Of a stretch of DNA of 40,742 nt, positions 1 through 7,280 are shown one piece after another (position 1 is the stretch's first letter; each line of letters begins with the position of its first letter). The stretch is from Planctomycetota bacterium (lineage in GTDB: Bacteria; Planctomycetota; J058), in NCBI GenBank assembly GCA_023954375.1, contig JAMLIC010000071.1, forward strand, positions 1-40,742, in the 5' to 3' direction. The position numbers and the translations under genes are program-made. The notes under the pieces were generated by a model. The model had not been told where the DNA came from. It worked only from the letters and a program-made list of their open reading frames with translations, and made no database searches.

Positions 1-70
1 TGGGGGGGGGGGGGGGGGGGCGCGCGGGGGGGGGGGGGGGCCGGGGGGGCCCCCCCCCCCCCCGGCCCCG
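1..70. repeat. G/C homopolymer edge of the window
   Basis: The first 70 bases are almost only G and C homopolymers: G19 at 2-20, G15 at 26-40, G7 at 43-49 and C14 at 50-63. No coding or structural signal can be read in them. They may be a true low-complexity tract or an assembly or sequencing artefact at a contig edge. The right end of the window also carries a G11 run, and a C16 run occurs at 26762-26777. Confidence 0.7.
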
Positions 71-156
71 CCTCGCCTCCCCCTCCGCGCCCTCGCCTCG
101 CTCGTGGCTGCGTCCCACGCGTCCAGGTGTGATCGGTGGCGTTGGCGCCCCGAACG

Positions 157-191
157 AGGTCGCCCCGGAGCGGCGAGCTCCGGGGCGACCT
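157..191 (-). terminator. 14-bp perfect hairpin downstream of tRNA-Sec
   Basis: Bases 157-170 and 178-191 are perfect reverse complements (14 bp) around a 7-base loop at 171-177. The hairpin lies 9 bases beyond the 3' end of the minus-strand tRNA-Sec. There is no U-tract on either side, so it is not a textbook intrinsic terminator. It may act as a Rho-assisted terminator or as a 3'-processing barrier for the tRNA precursor. Confidence 0.6.
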
Positions 192-200
192 GGTGGGTGC

Positions 201-297
201 TGGCGGGGACCAGTCGAAATCGAATCGACCGACGCGGTTGTTCGCCGCGCCCACCGGTTTTGAAGACCGGGAGGGACACCAGCCCCTATTGGCCCCC
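201..297 (-). tRNA. selC: tRNA-Sec (anticodon UCA)
   Basis: Read on the minus strand, all parts of a bacterial selenocysteine tRNA are present. The acceptor stem has 8 bp (GGGGGCCA with TGGTCCCC, one G-U pair), discriminator G and an encoded CCA (203-201). The D stem has 6 bp (AGGGGC/GTCCCT) with a 4-base loop. The anticodon arm CCGGT-CTTCAAA-ACCGG carries anticodon TCA. A long extra arm (GGCGCGG/CCGCGTC) precedes the T arm GTCGA-TTCGATT-TCGAC. The 8-bp acceptor and 6-bp D stem are diagnostic of tRNA-Sec against tRNA-Ser. It inserts selenocysteine at recoded UGA codons, together with SelA, SelB and SelD, which are not in this window. On the plus strand the same loop would look like a UGA serine anticodon, but the other arms do not fit that reading. 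Confidence 0.95.
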
Positions 298-308
298 GGG
301 ACGCCCTC

Positions 309-314
309 ACCTTA
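309..314 (-). promoter_or_regulatory. possible -10 element for tRNA-Sec
   Basis: The minus strand reads TAAGGT here, ending 11 bases before the first base of the mature tRNA. Initiation about 7 bases downstream would leave a 5' leader of only a few bases. No convincing -35 box is visible, so this is a weak call. Confidence 0.3.
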
Positions 315-341
315 CCAGAGCCTCCGTGCGACGATGGGGCC

Positions 342-875
342 GTGAAGTTCTGCTCGACCTGCGGCGCCCCGGTCGAGGTCCGCGTCCCGCCCGGAGACGA
401 CCGCCCGCGGCACGTCTGCTCGGGCTGCGGCGAGGTCCACTACGTCAACCCGCGGGTGGTCGTCGGGTCGGTCTGCGCGTGGGAGGAGCGGCTCCTCCTC
501 TGCCGGCGCGCGATCGAGCCGCGGCGGGGCCTGTGGACGCTGCCCGCCGGCTTCCTCGAGCAGGGCGAGACCACGGCGGAGGGCGCCCGGCGCGAGGCGT
601 GGGAGGAGGCCCGGGCGCGGATCGACGTGCGCGACGTGCTCGCCGTCTACGACCTGCCGCACATCAGCCAGGTGCAGGTGTTCTTCCGGGCCCCGCTGCT
701 CGCGCCCGACGTCGAGGCCGGCCCGGAGAGCCTGGAGGTGGGTCTGTTCGCGTGGGACGCCGTCCCCTGGGACGACCTGGCCTTCCCGACGGTGCGCTGG
801 GCCCTGCGCCACTACCACGCCACGCGCGACCAGCCGCGGCTGACCCCCGACGTGCGGACGGCGCCGCGTCCGTGA
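342..875 (+). CDS. Nudix hydrolase with N-terminal zinc ribbon
   Basis: This 177-residue protein starts with GTG. Residues 4-29 hold a four-cysteine zinc ribbon (CSTC ... CSGC). It is followed by a Nudix domain with the full Nudix box at residues 70-92: G, five residues, E, seven residues, then REAWEE. Such enzymes hydrolyse nucleoside diphosphates linked to another moiety (NADH, ADP-ribose or similar) using Mg2+ bound by the REXXEE glutamates. The zinc-ribbon plus Nudix layout is typical of a conserved bacterial family related to NudC, but the NudC-specific downstream motif is not obvious, so the substrate is unknown. It lies divergent from tRNA-Sec. No clear Shine-Dalgarno precedes the GTG. 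A weak -10-like GACGAT sits six bases upstream, so the mRNA could be leaderless. Confidence 0.85.
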   Translation: MKFCSTCGAPVEVRVPPGDDRPRHVCSGCGEVHYVNPRVVVGSVCAWEERLLLCRRAIEPRRGLWTLPAGFLEQGETTAEGARREAWEEARARIDVRDVLAVYDLPHISQVQVFFRAPLLAPDVEAGPESLEVGLFAWDAVPWDDLAFPTVRWALRHYHATRDQPRLTPDVRTAPRP

Positions 876-921
876 AGGCGGCGCAAAGGCGCGGTCCGCC
901 CGCGGCGGCCAGCATGCGCCC

Positions 922-1929
922 GTGGCGCCCGACGTCGACCTCCTCCTGCGCGCGGTCCTCGCGGCGGACACGCCGGCGGCGACCGCCGCCGCCCTCCGCG
1001 CCCTGGCCGAGGCCGGCCCGAGCGCCCGCGACGCGGCGACGCCCACGCTCGTCAAGCTGCTCTCCGGCGCCCGCGACCCCGCCGTCCGGGCGGCCGCCGC
1101 CGACGCCCTCCAGCGCGTCGGCGCCGCCGCGCCCGACGCCGTCCTGCGCCTCGCGAGGGCGCACGGGGACCCGGCGCGCGAGGTCCGGCTGCGCGCGGCC
1201 CTGGCGCTGCGCGCGCTCCCGCCGGCGGCCGTGGTCCCCGCGGTCCCGGCGCTCGTCCGCCTGGCCGGCGACCGCCGCGACGACGTGCTCGACGAGGTGG
1301 TCCGCGCCCTGGTGCACGTCGGCCGCGCCCACGCGTCAGACGTCGCGGCGGCGCTGGCGGCCGCGCGTCGGGGCCGCGGCCGGCGGACGCGCGCCGTCGC
1401 GGCGCGGGTGCTCGCGGCGATCGGCGGGCCGGCGGCGGTCGCCGACGTGGAGGAGGCCCCGGCGTGGCTCGCCGACGGCGACCCGTGGCTGCGCGCCTGC
1501 GGCGCCGACGTCCTCGCCCGCCAGGCCCTCACGCCCACCGCGCGCGTCGACCGGGTCCTCGCCGCCCTGGCCGGCGCCCGCCGCGAGGTCGCCGCGCGCG
1601 CCGGCGAGGTGCGCTCGAGCCTGCCGCTCGACCCGGCGGCGCTCCGGGCCCGCGTCGACCGCGGGCCCGCGCGCGAGCGCGCCCTGGCGCTCCTGCTGCT
1701 CGTCGGCCCGGGCGCGCCCCCACCGGGCGGCGCGCTCGACGGCCTGCGCCGCCGCCTCGTCCGGCGCGGGACCTGCGTCGGAGCCGCTGACGCCCTGGTG
1801 GACCTGGCCCGGCGTGGGGTCTGCACGGCGGGGGAGGCCGCGGCCGTCGTGTGCGAGGGCCTCTGGGCCCGCGACCCCGAGGTCCAGGCCGCCGCGGCGC
1901 GCGCGCTCGAGGCCTTGCCGAGGCCTTGA
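922..1929 (+). CDS. HEAT-repeat protein
   Basis: This 335-residue alanine- and arginine-rich protein starts at GTG, 46 bases after the Nudix gene. It consists of paired amphipathic helices of about 30 residues each, with the HEAT/Armadillo pattern (for example DPAVRAAAADAL and REVRLRAALAL, then a proline between helices). There is no signal peptide or membrane segment. Proteins of this type are binding scaffolds, and no enzymatic motif is visible. A -10-like CAGCAT lies six bases before the start. An in-window ATG at 914 is out of frame. The HEAT-like call rests on periodicity rather than on a diagnostic motif, and the partner is unknown. Confidence 0.7.
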   Translation: MAPDVDLLLRAVLAADTPAATAAALRALAEAGPSARDAATPTLVKLLSGARDPAVRAAAADALQRVGAAAPDAVLRLARAHGDPAREVRLRAALALRALPPAAVVPAVPALVRLAGDRRDDVLDEVVRALVHVGRAHASDVAAALAAARRGRGRRTRAVAARVLAAIGGPAAVADVEEAPAWLADGDPWLRACGADVLARQALTPTARVDRVLAALAGARREVAARAGEVRSSLPLDPAALRARVDRGPARERALALLLLVGPGAPPPGGALDGLRRRLVRRGTCVGAADALVDLARRGVCTAGEAAAVVCEGLWARDPEVQAAAARALEALPRP

Positions 1930-2013
1930 TCGGGCCGTCTTTTCTTCGGCACGACCTCCTCTTGCATCGGCTTTGACGCCCCCCGGTGAAGCTCTCGCGC
2001 CAGGGAGGGAGCC

Positions 2014-3777
2014 ATGCAGGACAGGACCGCGCCGTTTCGCCTCACGACCTTGCTCGGAGACCTCGGACGGCGGCTGGGGCCGCTCGCGCCCGCGCTCGAG
2101 CGCGCGCTGGGCCTCGACCGCCTCGACGCGCTCCACGCGCGCGCGGCCGCAGACGGGGCCGACCCGCGCGCCTTCGCGGCGCGCGCCCTCGGCGCCCTCG
2201 GCGTGGCGCCGATCGTCGCCGCCGCCGACCGGGCCCGGGTCCCGGCGCGCGGCCCCGCGCTCGTGGTCGCCAACCACCCGCGCGGGCTCCTCGACGGGCT
2301 CCTCTTGCTCGACCTGCTCCTCGGCGTGCGCCCCGACGTGAAGCTCCTCGGCAACCAGCTCCTCGCGGGCGTGCCCGCGCTGGCGCCCGTCCTCCTGCCG
2401 GTCGACACGTTCGCGCCGGCCGGCGCGACGGACAACGTGCGCGCGCTCCGGGCGGCGCACGACTGGCTCGCCGCCGGGCACCTCGTCGCGCTCTTCCCGG
2501 CCGGCACGGTGTCGCACCTGCACCTGCGCCGCCTGCGCGTGGCCGACCCGGCCTGGAGCGAGGCCGCGACGTGGCTGGCGCGGCGCACCGGCGCGCCGGT
2601 CGTCCCGGCGCACCTCCCCGGGCGCAACGGCGCGCTGTTCCAGGCGGCAGGGCTCGTCCACCCCCGCCTGCGCACGGCGCTCCTGCCGCGCGCGCTCCTG
2701 GGCACGCCGCGCCGCCCGGCGCGCCTGGCCGTGGGCGCGCCGCTCCCGGCCGAGCGCGCCACCACCCCGGAGCTGAGGACCCGCGTGGAGGTGCTGGGCC
2801 TCCGGACCGCGCCCCGGCCCGCGCCCGCCGTGGGCGAGCCGGTCGCGCCGCCCGTCGACCCGGCGCGCCTGGCGGCCGAGGCGCGCGCCCTCGGCGCCGG
2901 GGCGACGCTCGCCGCGTCGGGCGACCTCTCCGTCCTCCTCACCCGCCGCGAGCGCGCCCCGGCGCTGCTCGAGGAGGTCGGCCGCCTCCGCGAGGTGACC
3001 TTCCGCGCGATCGGCGCGGGCACCGGCCGGGCGCTGGACCTCGACGCCTACGACGACGACTACGACCACCTCGTCCTGTGGGACCGCGCCGGCCGGGCCG
3101 TCCTCGGGGCCTATCGCGTGGCGCGGGTCCACGAGACCCTCGCGCGCCGCGGCGTCGACGGGCTCTACACGAGCACGCTCTTCCGCTACGCGCCCGCCTT
3201 CTTCGACGAGCTCGGCCCCGCCCTCGAGCTCGGGCGCTCCTTCGTGCGCCGCGAGGCCCAGCGCGCGCACGCGCCCCTGCAGCTCCTCTGGCGCGGCCTC
3301 CTGGCGCTCCTGCGCGCGGAGGAGCGCTCGCACCTGCTCGGGTCGGTGACGGTGAGCGCCCGCTTCCAGCCCGCGTCCATGGCGCTGATCGCGCGGCACC
3401 TCGAGGCGCGGCGCGACCCCGCCCTCGCCGGCCACGTCGCCCCGCGGCGCGCGCCGGCCCTCCCGGCGCTCGACCCGGCGCTCGACGTGCGGTCGCTCGA
3501 GCGCCTGGACGAGCGGGTGCGCGACCTCGAGCTCGACGGCGCGGGGACGCCCGTCCTCCTGCGCCGCTACCTCGAGCTCGGGGCCACCCACCTGGCGCTG
3601 AACGTCGACCCGGCCTTCGGCGACGCGCTCGACGCGCTCCTGCTCCTCGACGCGCGGCGCGCCGACGCGCCCGCGCTGGCGCGCCTCGTCCGCCGCCTCG
3701 AGCGCCCGGCCCGCGCGGGGCTGCGCTCGCGGGGCGCCGACCGCCGCCAGGTGGAGGGCGGTGCGTGCGTCGCCTGA
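2014..3777 (+). CDS. PlsC-type acyltransferase fused to GNAT (OlsB/hemolysin-like) acyltransferase
   Basis: This 587-residue protein starts at ATG behind a strong AGGGAGGG Shine-Dalgarno. The N-terminal half is a lysophospholipid acyltransferase (PlsC) domain, with the catalytic NHPRGLLDG motif (HX4D) at residues 87-95 and the FPAGTVS block at 161-167. The C-terminal half (about 300-520) resembles the acyl-ACP-dependent GNAT family of OlsB and so-called putative hemolysins, including YTSTLFRY and ELGRSFV (405-411). In known ornithine-lipid synthesis, an OlsB-type N-acyltransferase makes the lyso-lipid and a PlsC-type O-acyltransferase completes it. OlsF is a fusion in the opposite domain order. 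I infer synthesis of an acylated amino-acid lipid, but the amino-acid substrate cannot be told from the sequence. Confidence 0.8.
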   Translation: MQDRTAPFRLTTLLGDLGRRLGPLAPALERALGLDRLDALHARAAADGADPRAFAARALGALGVAPIVAAADRARVPARGPALVVANHPRGLLDGLLLLDLLLGVRPDVKLLGNQLLAGVPALAPVLLPVDTFAPAGATDNVRALRAAHDWLAAGHLVALFPAGTVSHLHLRRLRVADPAWSEAATWLARRTGAPVVPAHLPGRNGALFQAAGLVHPRLRTALLPRALLGTPRRPARLAVGAPLPAERATTPELRTRVEVLGLRTAPRPAPAVGEPVAPPVDPARLAAEARALGAGATLAASGDLSVLLTRRERAPALLEEVGRLREVTFRAIGAGTGRALDLDAYDDDYDHLVLWDRAGRAVLGAYRVARVHETLARRGVDGLYTSTLFRYAPAFFDELGPALELGRSFVRREAQRAHAPLQLLWRGLLALLRAEERSHLLGSVTVSARFQPASMALIARHLEARRDPALAGHVAPRRAPALPALDPALDVRSLERLDERVRDLELDGAGTPVLLRRYLELGATHLALNVDPAFGDALDALLLLDARRADAPALARLVRRLERPARAGLRSRGADRRQVEGGACVA

Positions 3778-4130
3778 GCTGGGCCCGGGTCGCCCTGCGC
3801 ACCGGGGCCGTGAGCCGCGAGGACCTGCGCCGGGCGCGCGCCCGGCGCGCGCGTCAGGGGGGGACGCTCGAGGCGCTGCTCCTCGAGGACGGCGCGCTCG
3901 ACCCCGACCTGGCCACGTTCGTCCGGGCCGCGTGGCGCCGGGCGCTGACGGCCTGCCCGCGCTGCGGCCGGCCGGCGCCGGAGCTGGCGCCGCCCGGGGA
4001 GCCGCCGTGCCCCTGCCCCGGGGTCAGGCGTCCTCGGCCTCGAGGAGCCGGCGCATCTCGGCGAGCTGCTCCCGGTCCTTCGGCGAGAGGGCCGGGTACT
4101 CGAGGCCGAGCGAGCGCAGCGTCTCCGTGA
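3765..4130 (+). CDS. small protein: MshEN-like helical domain plus zinc-binding cysteines
   Basis: A GTG start lies inside the last codons of the acyltransferase gene, in another frame, so the two are probably translationally coupled. Residues 1-60 (WARVALRTGAVSRED ... EALLLEDGALDPD) look like the short helical domain found at the N terminus of type II secretion/pilus ATPases and some planctomycete kinases. It is followed by CPRC and CPC cysteine pairs at about residues 66-86. After the cysteines the reading frame runs to 4130, which gives a 107-base convergent overlap with the polyphosphate kinase gene. The arginine-rich tail after about residue 87 looks non-native, so the true C terminus may be earlier or a frameshift may be present. 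Function unknown. Confidence 0.45.
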   Translation: MRRLSWARVALRTGAVSREDLRRARARRARQGGTLEALLLEDGALDPDLATFVRAAWRRALTACPRCGRPAPELAPPGEPPCPCPGVRRPRPRGAGASRRAAPGPSARGPGTRGRASAASP

Positions 4131-4908
4131 TCACGTGCGCCACCTGGAGGCGCATGAAGGCCTTGTCGTCGGCCGGGATCGCGTACCACGGCGCCCAGGG
4201 GCGCGAGGTGGCGGCGAGCGCGTCCTCGTAGGCCTTCATGTAGTCCTTCCAGCGGCCCCGCTCCTTGATGTCGCCGCTGCTGAACTTCCAGTTCTTCGCG
4301 CCCTCGTCGATCCGGGCCAGGAAGCGGCGCTTCTGCTCGTCGCGCCCGACGTGCAGCCAGAACTTGATGATCACCGTCCCCTGGCGGGCGAGGTGCAGCT
4401 CGAAGTTGCGGATCGACTCGTAGCGCTGCTCCCACAGGTCCTCGAGGCGCTCCGGGCGCCAGGGGAGCTTCTGCGCCCGGAGGAACTCCGGGTGCACGCG
4501 GACGACGAGCACCTCCTCGTAGTAGCTGCGGTTGAAGATCCCGATCCTCCCGCGCTCGGGGAGGCGCAGGGCGCAGCGCCAGAGGAAGTCGTGGTCGAGC
4601 TCCTCGGCGGAGGGCTGCTTGAACGAGTAGACCTGGCAGCCGGCGGGGTTCACGCCGGTCATCACGGCGCGGATCGTCCCGTCCTTGCCGGCCGCGTCCA
4701 TGGCCTGGAAGACGAGCAGGATCGCGTGGTCGTCGCTCGCGTAGAGCCGGTCCTGCAGCTTGCGCATCTGCTTGACCAGCGCGTCGAGCTCCTGCTCGGC
4801 CCGCTTCTTGCCCGGCGCGTCCTTCGGCGGGGCGGTGGGGGCGCGCTTGACCTTGAAGGCGCCGTCGTAGCCGACCCGGTAGGGGCTCTCGGGGTAGTCC
4901 TGGAACAC
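4024..4908 (-). CDS. ppk2: polyphosphate kinase 2 family (polyphosphate:nucleotide phosphotransferase)
   Basis: This protein of about 294 residues has all the PPK2 hallmarks. The Walker A-like QAMDAAGKDGT is at 68-78, a GVNPAG loop follows, the RIGIFNRSYYEEVLVV block is at 121-136, and conserved KFWLHVGRDEQ and DDKAFMR lie further on. PPK2 enzymes transfer phosphate between polyphosphate and nucleotides, either making NDP/NTP from polyphosphate or the reverse. The best fit is the single-domain polyphosphate:nucleotide phosphotransferase group. I prefer the GTG at 4908 because GAGGTG sits four bases upstream. A longer reading from GTG 4956 has no such site. It is the last gene of a minus-strand cluster with the two membrane proteins at 4978-5990. 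Confidence 0.88.
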   Translation of the reverse strand: MFQDYPESPYRVGYDGAFKVKRAPTAPPKDAPGKKRAEQELDALVKQMRKLQDRLYASDDHAILLVFQAMDAAGKDGTIRAVMTGVNPAGCQVYSFKQPSAEELDHDFLWRCALRLPERGRIGIFNRSYYEEVLVVRVHPEFLRAQKLPWRPERLEDLWEQRYESIRNFELHLARQGTVIIKFWLHVGRDEQKRRFLARIDEGAKNWKFSSGDIKERGRWKDYMKAYEDALAATSRPWAPWYAIPADDKAFMRLQVAHVITETLRSLGLEYPALSPKDREQLAEMRRLLEAEDA

Positions 4909-4977
4909 GCGCCACCTCGCCGTCGCGACCTTAACGGACGCGCGGGGCCGGCGCACGCCGCCGCGCCGTGATTCGAC

Positions 4978-5532
4978 TCAGCTCGGAGAGGGCGGCGCGC
5001 GCCGGGCGCGCTCGGCCTCGAGCAGCGCGGCGAGGGCCTCGGCCTCGAGCCCGACGGACTCGGCGCGGAGCCCCACCGGCGGGTCGCCGGCGGCCACGTA
5101 GCTGCGCACCAGCCAGCGCTGCAGGAGCGACAGCCGGTCGAGGAACCGCTCGAGGTCGACGAGGTCGAGGCCGACGAGCGCTGGCTGCCCGTTCTGCGGC
5201 ACGACGCGCACGGCCGCGACCTCGTCCCAGCGCACCCGCCCGGGGGCCGCGCCGCTGGTGCCGTCGATCAGCCCCTCGTCGTCGATCACGAGGCCGGGGC
5301 GGCCGCGCAGGAGGAGCCGCGCGATCGCGAGGGCGCACAGGCCGAAGAAGCCCGCCGCCGCGAGGCCGATCGCGCGGAGCGCCTCGTCGCGGAGCGTGTT
5401 GCGCGCCGGGTCGAGCGACGGCGGCCCCACCTGCCACGCGAACCAGGCGCCGCCGGCGACGAACAGGAGCGCCAGAGCGAGCAGCCCCAGGAGCCGCCCG
5501 CGCCGCAGGGGGAAGACGAGCGGCGCGCTCAC
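4978..5532 (-). CDS. two-TM membrane protein with PH-like/STM3941-type domain
   Basis: This 184-residue protein starts at GTG inside the stop of the upstream gene (GTGA overlap), a sign of translational coupling. Two hydrophobic segments come first (GLLALALLFVAGGAWFAW and AIGLAAAGFFGLCALAIA). A soluble domain follows with the pattern IDDEGLIDGTSG ... VRWDEVAAVRV ... VGLDLVDLERFL. That pattern resembles the STM3941/PH-like membrane-associated proteins of unknown function. No catalytic residues are evident. It sits between a four-TM protein and PPK2, but the link to polyphosphate metabolism is by position only. Confidence 0.65.
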   Translation of the reverse strand: MSAPLVFPLRRGRLLGLLALALLFVAGGAWFAWQVGPPSLDPARNTLRDEALRAIGLAAAGFFGLCALAIARLLLRGRPGLVIDDEGLIDGTSGAAPGRVRWDEVAAVRVVPQNGQPALVGLDLVDLERFLDRLSLLQRWLVRSYVAAGDPPVGLRAESVGLEAEALAALLEAERARRAPPSPS

Positions 5533-5990
5533 GAGGCGGGCGGCTCCGCGCGGGGCCGGGGGGAGAGCACCAGCAGGGCCACCCCGGTCATCGCCGCTCC
5601 GCCGAACATGGCCGCCGCCGCGGCGAGCACCCGCTCCTCCTCGCGCAGGCGGTCGAGGAGGAGCGGCGAGTGGAAGGTGCCCAGCGCGGCGGCCACCCCG
5701 ACCGCCGCGACGGCGACCGCGCGCCCGGCGCCGCGCCAGCCGCCGAGCACGAGCCACCCGGAGACCCCGACCGTGACCACCCCGGTCGTCACCCCGACCC
5801 CGACGCTCGCCCACTCCGGCAGCCCCGGCCGGTGGGCGAACACGCTGACCGCCACGGCCACGGCGCCGCCCAGGGCCGCGCCCTGCACGGCGATCAGGAC
5901 CATGAGCCCGCTCTGCAGGGCGGTCCACGCCGCGCGCCGCCACGTCGCGGGTCGCAGGAGGGTGGCGCGGTCGTCTCCGTCCGGGGGCAC
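5529..5990 (-). CDS. four-TM hypothetical membrane protein
   Basis: This 153-residue protein starts at GTG 5990. About four hydrophobic segments are visible: residues 25-48 (LMVLIAVQGAALGGAVAVAV), 62-82, 88-105 and 124-145. There is no motif that names a family. It is the first gene of the minus-strand cluster and its stop overlaps the next start. No Shine-Dalgarno precedes the GTG. Instead TAGGCT lies exactly six bases upstream, so translation from a leaderless mRNA is likely. Function unknown. Confidence 0.6.
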   Translation of the reverse strand: MPPDGDDRATLLRPATWRRAAWTALQSGLMVLIAVQGAALGGAVAVAVSVFAHRPGLPEWASVGVGVTTGVVTVGVSGWLVLGGWRGAGRAVAVAAVGVAAALGTFHSPLLLDRLREEERVLAAAAAMFGGAAMTGVALLVLSPRPRAEPPAS

Positions 5991-5996
5991 CCGCCC

Positions 5997-6002
5997 AGCC
6001 TA
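5997..6002 (-). promoter_or_regulatory. -10 element (TAGGCT) for a leaderless mRNA
   Basis: The minus strand reads TAGGCT, then six bases (GGGCGG), then the GTG start at 5990. Transcription starting at the usual distance would begin on or next to the start codon. The same six-base spacing occurs before 17443 and 28607. Confidence 0.45.
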
Positions 6003-6064
6003 CCTGCGCCCGACCGCCTGACCCCGCCGGCGTAAGTCTCTCCGCCGACCCGCCCCGGGCCGGG

Positions 6065-6095
6065 TTGCACTCCGGGGCCCCGGCCGGCGTATGAA
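6065..6095 (+). promoter_or_regulatory. sigma-70-type promoter of the ECF sigma operon
   Basis: TTGCAC at 6065-6070 and TATGAA at 6090-6095 form a plausible -35/-10 pair with a 19-base spacer. The GGGGCCCC palindrome fills part of the spacer. Initiation near 6102 would give a short leader containing AAGGAG just before the ATG at 6120. Confidence 0.45.
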
Positions 6096-6119
6096 GGGGC
6101 GCGCGGACGAAGGAGCGCC

Positions 6120-6707
6120 ATGGGAGCCGAGCCCACCCCAACCGACGACGACCTCGTCGCGCGCTGCCGCGAGGCGCGGCGGACCGGGTCGCAGGCCTTC
6201 GCCGAGCTCTACCGGCGCCACGCCGGCGCGGTGCTCGGCTTCCTCTTCGGCCTGCACGGCGGCGACGAGGAGGGGGCGCGCGACGCCCTGCAGGAGACGT
6301 TCGTGCGCTTCCACGGCGCGCTCGACGCGCTGGAGCGCGGCCGCCCGCTGCGCCCGTGGCTCTACCGGATCGCGCGCAACGTGTCGCTCGACCAGTGGAA
6401 GCGGAAGGGGCGCCGGCCCGAGGAGCGGCTCGAGCCCGCGGCGCTCGCCGCGGCCGCGCGCGCCGACGGCGAGGCCGACCCGGCGCGGATCGCCGCCGCG
6501 CGCGAGGAGCACGGGCTCCTGCGCCGGGCGCTCGACGCGCTGGGCGAGGGCGAACGGGCCGTGTTCCTGCTCCGCCACGACCAGGGGCACACCTACGAGG
6601 AGATCGCCGATGCGCTGGGCTGCTCGGTGCGCACGGCCAAGTACCGCATGAAGGCCGCCGTCGAGCGCCTGGGGCGCGAGGCGGAGCGGCAGGGGGTGGT
6701 GCGATGA
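6120..6707 (+). CDS. ECF RNA polymerase sigma factor
   Basis: This 195-residue protein starts at ATG behind AAGGAG. Region 2 is clear (FAELYRRHAGAVLGF, then DALQETFVRFH and RPWLYRIARNVSLDQWKR). After an alanine-rich linker, region 4 shows ALGEGERAVFLLRHDQGHTYEEIA and GCSVRTAKYRM, a typical helix-turn-helix for -35 recognition. It directs core RNA polymerase to a dedicated regulon and is normally held by an anti-sigma factor. Its stop overlaps the next start (ATGA), and the next gene encodes the expected zinc-binding anti-sigma, so the two form a regulatory pair. The promoter upstream looks like a housekeeping type rather than a clear ECF autoregulatory site. Confidence 0.93.
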   Translation: MGAEPTPTDDDLVARCREARRTGSQAFAELYRRHAGAVLGFLFGLHGGDEEGARDALQETFVRFHGALDALERGRPLRPWLYRIARNVSLDQWKRKGRRPEERLEPAALAAAARADGEADPARIAAAREEHGLLRRALDALGEGERAVFLLRHDQGHTYEEIADALGCSVRTAKYRMKAAVERLGREAERQGVVR

Positions 6708-7280
6708 GCTGCCCGGGTCCCGACCTGCTCCTGCTCCTCCGCGAGGGGCTCCTCGACGGCGACGACGGCGACGGGGCCGTGGCCGAGCACGTCGGCGGCT
6801 GCGACCGCTGCCAGGCGGCGCAGGCCGCGCTCGCGCGCGCCCTCGAGGCGCCGCCGCTGCCGTTCGACCCCGAGGCCGAGCTGCCGGCGGTGCTCGAGCG
6901 GATCGAGGCGCTCGAGGCGGCGGCCGCCTCGGCCGCGCCCGCGCCGGCCGTGCGCCTCCGCTGCACGTTCTGCCACGACGCGCTGGAGGTCGAGCGCGCG
7001 CTCTACTGCGCGGCCTGCCTCGCCGCGCACCACGGGGACTGCTTCGCCGAGCACGGCCGCTGCGCGGCGCCCGGCTGCGAGGGGCGGCGCGTGGTGCGCA
7101 CGAGCGAGCCGCCGCCGCCCGCGCGCCGGGGCGGCCTCGGGGCGCTGCTCGTGCTCGCGGTCGCGTTCGGCGGCGGCGCCGTCGCCGCCCTCGCGCCGCG
7201 GGACGCGGCCCGTCCGCCTGCCCTCGAGGCGCACGCGCAGCCGGCGCCGCCTGCCGGCCAGGCGCCCGCGCTCGGCGCCG
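6704..7280 (+). CDS. anti-sigma factor / prokaryotic RING finger / TM anchor (5' part of a frame-broken gene)
   Basis: Translation starts at ATG overlapping the sigma-factor stop. Residues 29-36 hold the anti-sigma zinc motif HX3CX2C (HVGGCDRC). Residues 87-125 form a RING-like cluster (CTFC, CAAC, HHGDC, then two further cysteines) of the prokaryotic RING type. A membrane segment follows at about 143-163 (GALLVLAVAFGGGAVAAL), then a Pro/Ala linker. This frame has no stop but turns into arginine-rich nonsense after about 7280. A natural-looking Pro/Ala linker continues in the frame one base further on. I read this as the N-terminal cytoplasmic and TM part of one protein that continues at 7275-10673, broken by a one-base indel (real or sequencing error). 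The RING-like cluster is probably a protein-interaction module. Confidence 0.75.

Noticed and set aside
255..272. A plus-strand anticodon-like arm with loop TTTGAAG that would read as tRNA-Ser(UGA).
   Set aside because: The acceptor, D and T arms only form on the minus strand, where the same loop reads UCA and the whole molecule fits tRNA-Sec.
312..3591. Very long open frames on the minus strand across the Nudix, HEAT and acyltransferase genes.
   Set aside because: They are arginine- and alanine-rich shadows without motifs. The plus-strand genes in the same place have clear domains.
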